The notes beneath the pieces were generated by a model. It ran no database searches. It was not told the DNA's origin and was given only the letters and a program-made list of their open reading frames with translations. DNA of 64,000 nucleotides from Anaerolineae bacterium (GTDB taxonomy: Bacteria; Chloroflexota; Anaerolineae; DRVO01): NCBI GenBank assembly GCA_013178015.1, contig JABLXR010000027.1:1-64000 (forward strand), in the 5' to 3' direction. The translations under genes were made by a program, and so were the position numbers. This document shows, piece by piece, positions 49,590 through 57,757 of the stretch. Positions within the stretch are counted from its first letter, which is position 1. Each line of letters opens with the position of its first letter.

Positions 49590-50741
49590 GTGAGAGGTCG
49601 CCCTTTGCTGTCACTCGTGCTGCTCGTGTCCCTTCTCCTGTTCTCAGTCCTTCCGGCACACGCCAGTGCCCCTGAGGCCGTCAACTGGCTCAAAGCCCAG
49701 CAACGTCCGGACGGCGGCTTCGGCATGGAGCAGAGCACCCTTTCTGAGACCGCCGAGGTAGTCTACGCCCTGGCTGCTGCGGGCGAGGACCTGACTTCCG
49801 TGGCAGTTGGGGGCAACAGCCCGCTCGACTTCCTGGCCGCCAATGTGGACCAGGCCACTACCGTGGGCGCTCAGGCGAAGGTGGCTCTCGCCTTCACCGC
49901 CGCTGGCCGCGATGCCTCCGACGTGGATGGCGTCGATCTCATCGGCGTTATCGGGGACAGCCTGGACGCCGAGGGCAAGTTCGGCGGCCCGGAGGCCATC
50001 CTCACCGACCACCTCTACGCCATGCTGGCTCTGACTTCGGCCGGACAGGAGGTACCTTCTGCAGCGGTGGACTGGCTGGTCGCCCGGCAGGCCCCCAACG
50101 GCGGTTGGGCCTGGAACGCCTCCCCCGACGAGGCCGATACCGACAGCAACACCACCGCCCTGGCGCTGCAGGCGCTAGTGGCCGCCGGCGTCGCCTCCGA
50201 TGAACTGGCGGTCACCTCAGCTCTGGAGTACCTGCGCGGCCTCCAGAACGAGGATGGCGGCTTCTGCTATCAGAAGCCCTCGCCCTACGGCACCGACACC
50301 GACGCCAACTCCACCGCCGTCGTCCTACAGGCGCTGGTGGCGGTGGGCGAGGACCTGGCCGACTGGGTCAGCAGCGAGGGCAACGGGCCCCGGGACGCGC
50401 TGGCAGCGCTGCAGAACCAAAGCGGCGCCTTCGCTTGGCAGGCAGCCTTCCCGGACAACAACCTCCTGGCCACCGCTCAGGCCGTACCGGCGTTGCTCGG
50501 ACGGCCCTATCCCATCGCCGTGACCCCGGTCGGGGCGGAACCGCCCGTGGCCGCCATGGAAGCCACGCCCGTCCCCACCGAGACGGCGGCCCCTCTCGAG
50601 CCCGCTACCACCCCGGCTCCCGTCGTCCCCACCACGGGCGGCGTCCTGCCCTCCACCCCGTGGGGGCAGATCCTCATGGTCACCGGGGCGCTTCTCGCCG
50701 GCGGAGGCTACCTCCTGCGCCGGCGACTGGGCCAGCGCTGA
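49590..50741 (+). CDS. secreted squalene-cyclase-like repeat protein; putative cobalamin-binding alpha-type protein with C-terminal anchor
   Basis: A 383-residue exported protein. Signal peptide 1-25. Residues 25-315 hold alpha-toroid repeats with the motif LxxxQxxDGGFxx (WLKAQQRPDGGFG, WLVARQAPNGGWAW, YLRGLQNEDGGFCY, ALQNQSGAFAW). This is the fold of prenyltransferases and of the alpha domain of intrinsic factor/transcobalamin. A Pro/Thr-rich linker leads to LPSTPWGQ, a hydrophobic helix and RRR, an LPXTG-like anchor. The GTG at 49590 has GAGGAGG 8 bases upstream. The riboswitch upstream and ECF genes downstream make B12 capture the likely role; direct binding is inferred. Confidence 0.85.
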   Translation: MRGRPLLSLVLLVSLLLFSVLPAHASAPEAVNWLKAQQRPDGGFGMEQSTLSETAEVVYALAAAGEDLTSVAVGGNSPLDFLAANVDQATTVGAQAKVALAFTAAGRDASDVDGVDLIGVIGDSLDAEGKFGGPEAILTDHLYAMLALTSAGQEVPSAAVDWLVARQAPNGGWAWNASPDEADTDSNTTALALQALVAAGVASDELAVTSALEYLRGLQNEDGGFCYQKPSPYGTDTDANSTAVVLQALVAVGEDLADWVSSEGNGPRDALAALQNQSGAFAWQAAFPDNNLLATAQAVPALLGRPYPIAVTPVGAEPPVAAMEATPVPTETAAPLEPATTPAPVVPTTGGVLPSTPWGQILMVTGALLAGGGYLLRRRLGQR

Positions 50742-50787
50742 GGCTACCATCCATCCGGCCGAACGAGGGGAACCAGAGGACGGGACC

Positions 50788-51654
50788 ATGAGTCAGTCGA
50801 GCGCCCTGCCCAGGACGTGCTGGGCGCGCAACAATCGTAGGGGCGAACCTTGTGTTCGCCTGTGCACCGAGCGGATGAACACAGGGTTCGCCCCTACGGC
50901 AGCGGGCCTGGCTGGGACGAACTCGTGCAGCCAGGCAGGAGCACGCCGCGGGGCGGACGTGCTCCGCCTAATGTTGGTCGCGCTGCTGCTCGTCCTGGCG
51001 ACGCTCTCACCCGGCTCCCCGGCGCTAGCTCAGACGCCCTCGTTCGGCAGCGCCGGTCTGATCGTGGAGTACGGGGACGGGCGGGCCGACGTCTTCTGCC
51101 TCACCTTGCCTCGGGAGAGCGTCACCGGAACCGAGCTGCTTCAGCTCAGCGGGCTGCCGGTGGGCATGGCTACAGCAGGGATGGGCACTCAGATTTGCCA
51201 GATCGGGGAGGTCGGCTGCGAGCCCGGCCGCCAGCACTGCTTCTGCCAGTGCCTGGGCACTCCCTGCACCTATTGGACCTACTTCTACTGGAAAGACGCC
51301 GCCTGGATCTACTCCCCGCTGGGGCCCGGCCTGCGCCAGGTGAGCGATGGCGACGTGGACGCCTGGGTATGGGGCGACGGAACGACGCTCCCAGCCACCC
51401 CTGCCGATGCGGCCTGTGCTCCCTCTGCCAGTGCAGTTCCAACGGCGGCGGTGACCGCCACTGCCACGGCGGCACAGCCTAGCGAGGCCGCCACGGCCAC
51501 CGTCGCCCCGGCCCCTCCTTCCGAGGCCAGCCCGGAACGCACCGTCTCTCCTACCGCGGAGCCGGCCGTGGGTACCGGCCTGGCCTGCCCGTCGGCGGTT
51601 CTGCTGTTACTGCCCCTGGGGCTTCTGGGCGCCCTGGCCTGGGCGAGGAGATAG
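50788..51654 (+). CDS. secreted DUF4430-like protein; putative cobalamin-binding beta-type protein
   Basis: A 288-residue protein. Residues about 62-82 form the signal helix (LMLVALLLVLATLSPG), so the true start may be ATG 50971 or GTG 50959. The ATG at 50788 has GAGGA upstream but yields a 60-residue leader, part of which is an inserted inverted repeat. The folded part (about 85-200) resembles DUF4430, the transcobalamin beta-domain relative: GLIVEYGDGRADVFCLTL, ELLQLSGLPV and YWTYFYWKDAAWIYSPLGPG, with several Cys (CEPGRQHCFCQC). A Thr/Ala linker and a C-terminal helix with RR anchor it. Presumed partner of the alpha-type protein. Confidence 0.82.
   Translation: MSQSSALPRTCWARNNRRGEPCVRLCTERMNTGFAPTAAGLAGTNSCSQAGARRGADVLRLMLVALLLVLATLSPGSPALAQTPSFGSAGLIVEYGDGRADVFCLTLPRESVTGTELLQLSGLPVGMATAGMGTQICQIGEVGCEPGRQHCFCQCLGTPCTYWTYFYWKDAAWIYSPLGPGLRQVSDGDVDAWVWGDGTTLPATPADAACAPSASAVPTAAVTATATAAQPSEAATATVAPAPPSEASPERTVSPTAEPAVGTGLACPSAVLLLLPLGLLGALAWARR
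50836..50898 (+). repeat. inverted repeat (GTAGGGGCGAACC family) inside a coding 5' end
   Basis: The left arm cgtaggggcgaaccttgtgttc (50836-50857) pairs with the right arm gaacacagggttcgcccctacg (50877-50898) with one mismatch over 22 bp. A short spacer rich in cggatg separates them. It lies between the best ribosome-binding site and the signal-peptide helix of the beta-type protein gene and stays in frame. It looks like a small mobile palindromic element. Confidence 0.85.
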
Positions 51655-51658
51655 AGCC

Positions 51659-52717
51659 GTGTTCCATCCGGTGGCCTTGACCTTTTGGGTGGTGGCAGCG
51701 GCTGCCGCCGCTCTGGGGACGCGTAACCCCCTCTATCTGTCGCTACTACTACTGGTCGTCTGGCTCACTTACTCCGCCGCCCGACGCTACAACCCTCGCG
51801 CCCGCTGGGGCAGCATCCTCAAGCTGGGGCTGTGGGTGTGGGGCATCACCATACCCTTCAATGCCCTGTCCTCTCACATTGGACGCTACGTCCTCTTCAC
51901 CCTCCCCCGCAACTGGCCCGTCATCGGAGGGCCGGTGACCGCCGAGGGGGTGCTTTTCGGCTTCCTCAACGGGCTGGCGCTGGTGCTGTTACTCACCACC
52001 TTCGCCGCCTTCAACACTGCTGTGGAGCAGCACGAGCTTCTCCGGCTCGTCCCTTCCGCCTTCTACCACGCAGGCATGATCGCCTCCATCGCCGTCACCT
52101 TTGTCCCGGTGATGACCGCGACCTTCGAGGACATCCGCCAGGCCCAGACGCTGCGCGGGCACCGCTTTCGCGGCCTGCGCGACCTACTTCCTCTGATCGC
52201 GCCCCTGCTGGCCAGCGCCCTGGAGCGGTCCATCCAGCTGGCCGAGGCGATGGAGGCTCGAGGCTACGGTAGCGGCATTCGGCCCCTGGCCCCCGGACGT
52301 AACGCTCTTCTCCAGATCGGGCTTCTCATCGGGCTGCTGTCCCTCACTGGCGGGCTCTTCGTCCGGGCCTACTACCCCGACGCCCGCTCGCTGGGAGACG
52401 CGCTCTCGTTGGCAGCCGGAGGGGGCATCGCGGCTATCCTCTGGTACCAGGGGCGCAGGGTGCACCGCTCCTACTACCGGGTATGGCGCTGGGATTGGCC
52501 GAGCCGGATAGTGGCCCTTCTGGCAGCAGTCTCGTTCCTGGCTCTGCTCACGGCGAACCGCTGGAGTGCCACCGGGCTGGTCTACTACCCCTATCCCCCG
52601 GGCGACCTGCTGCCGTCGTTCGATCCGCTGCTCGGGATGGCACTGCTGCTGCTGGGGGCGCCGGCAGCGATGTCGGCCCGCTCGTCTGCGCCGGAGGTGG
52701 TGCGTGCCGAGTCGTGA
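51659..52717 (+). CDS. ecfT: ECF transporter transmembrane subunit EcfT (CbiQ-like)
   Basis: A 352-residue membrane protein with about six helices. It carries both EcfT coupling motifs: QAQTLRGHRFRG (near 160-171) and EAMEARGYGSG (near 196-206), the Ala-Arg-Gly signatures that bind the ATPases. The C-terminal 100 residues add two further helices and are longer than in typical CbiQ. The GTG at 51659 lies 4 bases after the preceding stop. It couples ATP hydrolysis to S-component toppling. Confidence 0.92.
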   Translation: MFHPVALTFWVVAAAAAALGTRNPLYLSLLLLVVWLTYSAARRYNPRARWGSILKLGLWVWGITIPFNALSSHIGRYVLFTLPRNWPVIGGPVTAEGVLFGFLNGLALVLLLTTFAAFNTAVEQHELLRLVPSAFYHAGMIASIAVTFVPVMTATFEDIRQAQTLRGHRFRGLRDLLPLIAPLLASALERSIQLAEAMEARGYGSGIRPLAPGRNALLQIGLLIGLLSLTGGLFVRAYYPDARSLGDALSLAAGGGIAAILWYQGRRVHRSYYRVWRWDWPSRIVALLAAVSFLALLTANRWSATGLVYYPYPPGDLLPSFDPLLGMALLLLGAPAAMSARSSAPEVVRAES

Positions 52718-52835
52718 CCGGGGGAAGGCGGCTACGCAGGGCCGCCCCTTCGACAGCCCGCCTGCCTGCGAACACGCAGTAGGGGCAGGGCTGCGAGACA
52801 CGGCTTCGCCGTGTGCGCTTGCGCCTGCTTCAGGA

Positions 52836-54443
52836 GTGGTGGGGCATAGCAGAGGCAGCCCCGTTAACCTGCGCCAGGTGACCTACCGCTATCCCGATGC
52901 CGACCGCTCGGCGTTGGAACGGGTGGACTTGGACCTGGGGGAGGGGGAGTTAGCGCTGGTGATGGGCCCCAGCGGCGGCGGCAAGTCCACCCTGCTACGT
53001 TGCCTCAACGGACTGGTCCCCCACTTCTATGGCGGCGTCTTCTCCGGAAGGGTGAGCGTCTTCGGGCGGGAGCCGGTGGTCCTCGGGCCGCGAGGTATGA
53101 GCGACCTGGTGGGGTTCGTCTTCCAGGACCCGGAGGCGCAGTTCATTGTGGATGACGTGGAGGGAGAGCTCGCCTTCTCCATGGAGGCCCGCGGATACCC
53201 CAGAGCCGAGATGGTGGAGCGAGTGCGAGAGGTCAGTCGCCAGCTGGGTATCGAGGCCCTCCTGGGGCGCCGGCTCAGCACTCTCTCCGGCGGGCAGCGG
53301 CAGAGGGTAGCGGTAGCCGCCGCCCTGGCCCTGCGCCCCCGGCTGCTGGTGCTGGACGAACCTACCTCTCAGCTGGATCCCATGGCAGCGGATGAGTTGC
53401 TGTCCACCCTGGTACGCCTGAACCGGGAACAGGGCCTTACAGTCCTCCTCTCCGAGCACCGGCTAGAGCGGGTGGTCCCCTACGCCGACCGCATCGTCTA
53501 CTGCTCCGGGCCCGGCGGCCCCCTCACCGTAGGCAGTCCACGCCAGGTGCTGCCCCAGGTGCCCCTGGCCCCGCCCGTCGCGGCGTTGGGGCGCCACCTT
53601 AGGTGGACTCCTCTCCCTCTCACGGTGGATGAGGCGCGGCCCTTCGCCCGCGACCTCCCTCCTTCGAACAACGGCCATCGCGCCCATCCGGCTCCCGGTG
53701 AGGTACGCTTGGCCATGCACGGCGTCTGGTACAGTTATCCCGAGGCCACTGCGCTCCGGGGCGTAGACCTAGAGCTGCGGCAGGGAGAGATCCTGGCCCT
53801 GCAAGGCCACAACGGCGCCGGCAAGACCACCCTGCTAAAGGTCCTGGTGGGGCTGCTCAAGCCCGAGAAGGGAGAAGCCCTGCTCGATGGCGCCAGCGTG
53901 GCCGGCCTGGGCCTGCACCAGGTCATCCGCCGAGTCGGGTTCGTGCCCCAGAGCCCCGGCAGCCTTCTCTTCCAGGACACGGTACGGGCGGAGCTGGAGT
54001 TCACCCGTCGCAGCCATGGCCTACCGGCGCGCGACCCCATGGCGCTGTTGGAGCGGCTCGGCCTGGCCGAATACGCCGACACCTACCCCCGCGACCTGAG
54101 CCAGGGGGAACGGCAGCGGGTCGCCCTGGCCGCCATCCTCGTCGCCGAGCCCGAGATCCTTCTCCTGGACGAGCCCACCTTGGGGCTGGACTACCTGCAG
54201 AAGGCGCGGCTGGTGCAGATACTGCGGGAACTCCGCGATGAGGGGAAGTCGGTCCTCATGGCTACCCACGACGTGGAGCTGGTGGCCGCCTGCGCCGACC
54301 GGACGGTCGTCTTGCAGGACGGCCGTGTCCTCGACTCCGGCCGCCCGGGCGAAGTGATGCTGCGCCACGAAGGGTACGCCTCCCAGATCAGTCGACTCTT
54401 CGGCGATGGAGAGCGCCTGACCGTCGAGGACGTGCTGGCATGA
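52836..54443 (+). CDS. ecfA: fused EcfA-EcfA' energy-coupling ATPase
   Basis: A 535-residue protein with two complete ABC domains. Domain 1: Walker A GPSGGGKST, signature LSGGQRQ, Walker B LLVLDEPTSQLDP, and a switch His in LSEHRLE. Domain 2 (from about 290): GHNGAGKTT, LSQGERQ, ILLLDEPTLGLD, MATHDVEL. The two are fused into one chain instead of being separate EcfA1/EcfA2. The start is uncertain because 52720-52835 contains repeat-like sequence and no good ribosome-binding site; GTG 52836 or 52839 begin just before the first beta strand. The gene overlaps the S-component by 4 bases. Confidence 0.93.
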   Translation: MVGHSRGSPVNLRQVTYRYPDADRSALERVDLDLGEGELALVMGPSGGGKSTLLRCLNGLVPHFYGGVFSGRVSVFGREPVVLGPRGMSDLVGFVFQDPEAQFIVDDVEGELAFSMEARGYPRAEMVERVREVSRQLGIEALLGRRLSTLSGGQRQRVAVAAALALRPRLLVLDEPTSQLDPMAADELLSTLVRLNREQGLTVLLSEHRLERVVPYADRIVYCSGPGGPLTVGSPRQVLPQVPLAPPVAALGRHLRWTPLPLTVDEARPFARDLPPSNNGHRAHPAPGEVRLAMHGVWYSYPEATALRGVDLELRQGEILALQGHNGAGKTTLLKVLVGLLKPEKGEALLDGASVAGLGLHQVIRRVGFVPQSPGSLLFQDTVRAELEFTRRSHGLPARDPMALLERLGLAEYADTYPRDLSQGERQRVALAAILVAEPEILLLDEPTLGLDYLQKARLVQILRELRDEGKSVLMATHDVELVAACADRTVVLQDGRVLDSGRPGEVMLRHEGYASQISRLFGDGERLTVEDVLA

Positions 54444-55213
54444 GGTACCTGAACCACGCCATCCTGCTGGCAGCCAGCCTGCTGGGCGCCGGGTCCCTGC
54501 TCCTGCCCTTCTTCGCTCCGCCAGCGGGCGCGGACCAGGCCGGGCCCATGGCCCACGCGGGGGACGCCCCGGTCATCTTCGTAGCCCTGGTGGTGCTCTG
54601 CCTGGGTGCCGTGGCCGCCAACCTGGCCGGTCGGCAGATGAACTCCAAGGTCATGGCGGTCCTAGGGGTCCTAACCGCCATGAATGCCGTGCTGCGGGCC
54701 ATCCCCGGCCCGGGCGGCTTCAGTGCCATCTTCGTGCTCCCCATCCTGACCGGCTACGTCTACGGGTCCACCTTCGGCTTCTTGCTGGGCTCCCTCAGCC
54801 TGCTGATCTCGGCCCTCATCGGTGCCGGCATTGGGCCCTGGTTGCCCTACCAGATGCTCTGTGCCGGGTGGGTGGGTATGATCAGCGGCTGGCTGCCCCA
54901 TCTGCGCCGGCCCCAGGCCGAGATGGCCGTATTGATAGGCTGGGGAGTCCTGTCCGGCCTCATCTTCGGCGCCGTCATGAACCTGTGGTTCTGGCCCTTC
55001 ATCAACGTTCCCGGCGAGGCGGACCTTTACTGGAGTCCAGGGGCCACCCTGGCCGAGGGACTCCGGCGTTACCTGGCCTTCTACCTGCTGACCTCGGCCT
55101 GGTGGGACGCCATGCGCGCCGCAGGCAACGCCGTGCTGCTGGCCCTGTTTGGCCGGGCCCTGGTGACCACCCTGCGCCGTTACCAGCGCCGCTTCCAGTT
55201 CTCCCTGGGCTGA
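54440..55213 (+). CDS. ECF transporter S component, likely cobalamin (CbrT-like)
   Basis: A 257-residue membrane protein with about six helices. It has the S-component feature of small residues in the first helices and PGPGGFSAIFVLPILTGYVYGSTFGFLLG (near 90-118), and an MLCAGWVGMISGWLP segment typical of the ECF-type S family that includes cobalamin- and vitamin-related proteins. Its ATGA overlap with the ATPase gene and the upstream B12 riboswitch point to cobalamin or a precursor as substrate. The N-terminal 40 residues (GADQAGPMAHAGD) form an unusual extracytoplasmic loop. Confidence 0.85.
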   Translation: MRYLNHAILLAASLLGAGSLLLPFFAPPAGADQAGPMAHAGDAPVIFVALVVLCLGAVAANLAGRQMNSKVMAVLGVLTAMNAVLRAIPGPGGFSAIFVLPILTGYVYGSTFGFLLGSLSLLISALIGAGIGPWLPYQMLCAGWVGMISGWLPHLRRPQAEMAVLIGWGVLSGLIFGAVMNLWFWPFINVPGEADLYWSPGATLAEGLRRYLAFYLLTSAWWDAMRAAGNAVLLALFGRALVTTLRRYQRRFQFSLG

Positions 55214-55292
55214 TACGGGAGAGCAAGAAACGGATTGAGTTGGTGCGGCCGCGTTAGTACAGTGTCGGTCAGCATGCCGTTTGGGAGGTATC

Positions 55293-56132
55293 GTGTCTCA
55301 AGTGGATGACTACCGGCTGGTGGAACGGGCCATCGGCTACCTGGAGGCCAACTTCATCCGGCAGCCGAGCCTGGCAGAGGTGGCAGCGGCCGTGAACCTG
55401 AGCGAGCACCACTTTCACAGGCTGTTCCGTCGTTGGGCCGGCATCAGCCCCAAGCGCTTCCTCCAGTTCCTCACCCTCGAGTACGCCAAGGAGCTGCTGC
55501 AGGAGTCGCGGGCGCTGCTTGAGGTGACCTACGAGGCCGGGCTATCCGGCCCGGGCCGACTCCACGACCTATTCGTCACGCTGGAGGCGGTGACCCCGGG
55601 CGAATATCGGCGGCGGGGCGATGGGCTGACGATCGAGTACGGGGTGCATCCTTCTCCCTTCGGCTACTGCCTCTTAGCCGCTACGGAGCGGGGCATCTGC
55701 GCCCTGCACTTCGTCGATGACGGCGACCCGTCCGCGGCTCTGGCAGAGCTCAGGCACACGTGGCCAGGAGCCCGGCTGGTGGAGAGCCCGGAAAGCACCG
55801 GGCGGCTGGCCGAGGCGGCCTTCTCCGGCGACGTGCCTCTGGCCTTGTTCGTCAAGGGCACCAACTTCCAGGTGCAGGTCTGGCGGGCGCTGCTAAGCAT
55901 CCCTCCCGGCCACGTGCTTTCCTACGAGGATGTGGCGGGCATGATCGGCCGCCCGACGGCATCTCGAGCGGTGGGCAACGCCGTGGGCAGCAACCCGGTG
56001 GGCTACCTTATCCCCTGCCACCGGGTGATCCGCAAGACGGGGCGCTTCGGGCACTACGGCGGCGGCCCGCTGCGCAAGCGGGCCATGCTGGGATGGGAGA
56101 TGGCAGCGCGCGAGCGCGAGGCCACGGAGTAG
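55293..56132 (+). CDS. AraC-type HTH fused to O6-alkylguanine-DNA methyltransferase (Ada-like)
   Basis: A 279-residue DNA repair/regulatory protein. Residues about 8-110 form an AraC-type double helix-turn-helix (PSLAEVAAAVNLSEHHFHRLFRRWAGISP). The rest is MGMT, with the active-site IPCHRVI near 245-251, the RPTASRAVGNAVGSNP helix-turn-helix, and GGGPLRKRAMLGWE. The N-terminal methylphosphotriester Cys domain of full Ada is absent. The GTG at 55293 has GGGAGG before it. It probably repairs alkylated bases and may regulate its own expression. Confidence 0.95.
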   Translation: MSQVDDYRLVERAIGYLEANFIRQPSLAEVAAAVNLSEHHFHRLFRRWAGISPKRFLQFLTLEYAKELLQESRALLEVTYEAGLSGPGRLHDLFVTLEAVTPGEYRRRGDGLTIEYGVHPSPFGYCLLAATERGICALHFVDDGDPSAALAELRHTWPGARLVESPESTGRLAEAAFSGDVPLALFVKGTNFQVQVWRALLSIPPGHVLSYEDVAGMIGRPTASRAVGNAVGSNPVGYLIPCHRVIRKTGRFGHYGGGPLRKRAMLGWEMAAREREATE

Positions 56133-56278
56133 CTCGGGCGGCACGCCCTCAGCGCCGCCCCGTTCCAGTCCATGGGAGCACTCGCCGGAGCTCGTCGGCG
56201 AGCGCAGGTGCGCCAGTCCGTCGGTTGGCGTGGGCAGGGCCAACCGGCGACAATGGGTCTGACCGATGGAGGAGGGCC

Positions 56279-56584
56279 ATGCTCGACTTTGACCGTATCC
56301 GGGACGAGGTGCTCGAACTGCTGGGCCCCTACGGGGTCAGGCGCATAGCAGTGTTCGGCTCCGTGGCCCGCGGCGAGGAAGAAGAGGGAAGCGACATTGA
56401 CATACTGGTCACGTTCGAGCGCCCATTGCGCAAGCCTCTGGGGTTTCGCCTAGCGGGGATAGAACAGGAACTGGGAGAGCGCCTCGGGCGTCGCGTGGAT
56501 CTCATATCTGAGGAGGCCCTCAGTCCCTACATACGCCCGTACGTTGAAGAGGAAGAAGTAGTGCTCTATGAAGAAGCGAGTTGA
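56279..56584 (+). CDS. mntA: MntA-like nucleotidyltransferase antitoxin
   Basis: A 101-residue MNT protein with VFGSVARGEEEEGSDIDILV (near 27-46) and a third acidic strand (LGRRVDLISEEAL). MntA homologues polyAMPylate and silence the HepT RNase. The ATG at 56279 lies after GGAGGAGGG and overlaps no upstream gene. The HepT-like gene begins within this gene (17-base overlap). Confidence 0.93.
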   Translation: MLDFDRIRDEVLELLGPYGVRRIAVFGSVARGEEEEGSDIDILVTFERPLRKPLGFRLAGIEQELGERLGRRVDLISEEALSPYIRPYVEEEEVVLYEEAS

Positions 56585-56930
56585 CGCCGTCTATCTGCAT
56601 CACATGCTCGACGCTGCCCGCGAGATAGACTCCTTCCTCGCCGGCGTATCTGAAGCGCTGTTCTACCAGAACAGGATGCTACAGAGCGCCGTTGCCCACC
56701 AGTTGCAGGTCATTGGTGAAGCCGCCCGGCAGGTGTCAAGGGAGTTCCAGGCTGAGCATCCAGAGGTGCCTTGGTCGGACATCATCGGTACCAGGCACCG
56801 CATCGTGCACGACTACCTCAATGTCGACTTGGCGGTAGTGTGGTCGGTGACACAGGAGGACCTGCCGGCGCTGAGAGGCCAGTTGGCCACTATCCTTTCG
56901 TCTTTGGAGTCCGACCCCGATGCGTCTTAG
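56568..56930 (+). CDS. hepT: HepT-like ribonuclease toxin (DUF86)
   Basis: A 120-residue HEPN RNase. The catalytic motif R-x(4)-H-x-Y is exact in GTRHRIVHDYLNVDL (near 78-92). The remainder fits the four-helix HEPN dimer (HHMLDAAREIDSFLAG, QSAVAHQLQVIGEAA). Together with the upstream nucleotidyltransferase it forms a standard MntA/HepT type VII toxin-antitoxin pair, the clearest of three such pairs in the window. The following DUF1638 gene overlaps its end by 11 bases. Confidence 0.95.
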   Translation: MKKRVDAVYLHHMLDAAREIDSFLAGVSEALFYQNRMLQSAVAHQLQVIGEAARQVSREFQAEHPEVPWSDIIGTRHRIVHDYLNVDLAVVWSVTQEDLPALRGQLATILSSLESDPDAS

Positions 56931-57666
56931 AGTCATAGCCTGTGAAGTCCTCGCCCGCCCCCTCTACCTGGCGGCCGCATACTCCCCCCACGTGGTGGAC
57001 TTCGACCTGGTGGACAAGGGACTGCACAACGAGCCGGACACGCTGCGGAGCGCGCTGCAGCAGCGCATAGACGCCGTGGACGAGTCCCGCTACGATGCCA
57101 TTGCTCTCGGCTACGCCCTGTGCAGCAATTCCACTGCCGGGCTGATGGCGCGGAGGCTGCCTCTGGTGCTACCTCGCGCCCACGACTGCATCACCCTCTA
57201 CCTGGGTTCCCGGGCCGCCTACGCCGCCGAGTTCGACGGCCACCCGGGCACTTACTACTACACCGCCGACTACTTCGAGCGGAACTCCGACGGCTCGGTG
57301 GCCCTGGGGGCCACCAGCGAGGCGGCCTGGCGCCGTTCCTATGAGGAGTACGTGGAGAAGTATGGCGAGGAGAACGCCGCCTATCTCATGGAGGTGTTGG
57401 GCGGCTGGCGCCAACACTACAATCGGGCCGCCTTCATCGCCATGGGCGTGGGCGGCGACCAGCGAGCCGCGGAGGCCGCTCGCCAAGAGGCAGAGAGGAA
57501 CGGCTGGGCCTTCGAGCAAGTGCAGGGAGACGACACGTTGCTGCGCAAGCTCATCCACGGCCGGTGGGATGCAGACTTCCTCCAGGTCCCGCCGGGGGAA
57601 GCGGTCGCTGTAACCTACGACGAAGACATCATCCGTGCCTGCCCGCTGATGACGCGTGATGCGTGA
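56920..57666 (+). CDS. DUF1638 family protein
   Basis: A 248-residue cytosolic protein matching DUF1638: VIACEVLARPLYLAAAYSPHVVDFDLVDKGLHNEP, YDAIALGYALCSNSTAGL, LVLPRAHDCITLYLGSR and GTYYYTADY. The family commonly neighbours corrinoid methyltransferase genes, but the function is not established. The Cys/His set (ACEV, ALCSNS, RAHDC) could bind a metal. Its last residues (MTRDA) and the TGA are encoded by the word-type repeat that follows, so the C-terminus may have been rewritten by insertion of that element. Confidence 0.88.
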   Translation: MRLRVIACEVLARPLYLAAAYSPHVVDFDLVDKGLHNEPDTLRSALQQRIDAVDESRYDAIALGYALCSNSTAGLMARRLPLVLPRAHDCITLYLGSRAAYAAEFDGHPGTYYYTADYFERNSDGSVALGATSEAAWRRSYEEYVEKYGEENAAYLMEVLGGWRQHYNRAAFIAMGVGGDQRAAEAARQEAERNGWAFEQVQGDDTLLRKLIHGRWDADFLQVPPGEAVAVTYDEDIIRACPLMTRDA

Positions 57667-57757
57667 CGCGTGATACGTGATGCGTGACACGTGATACGTG
57701 ACATGTAGCCGCAGTCTCCCCACATGCCGCTACTTACGCATCACGCATCACGCATCA
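57658..57757. repeat. word-type inverted repeat containing both flanking stop codons
   Basis: The left arm is gatgcgtgacgcgtgatacgtgatgcgtgacacg; the right arm is tacgcatcacgcatcacgcatcac. The TGA of the DUF1638 gene (57664-57666) and the TGA of the RNase H gene (TCA at 57755-57757) both lie inside it. The words are the same as at 40784 and 46140. Confidence 0.88.
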
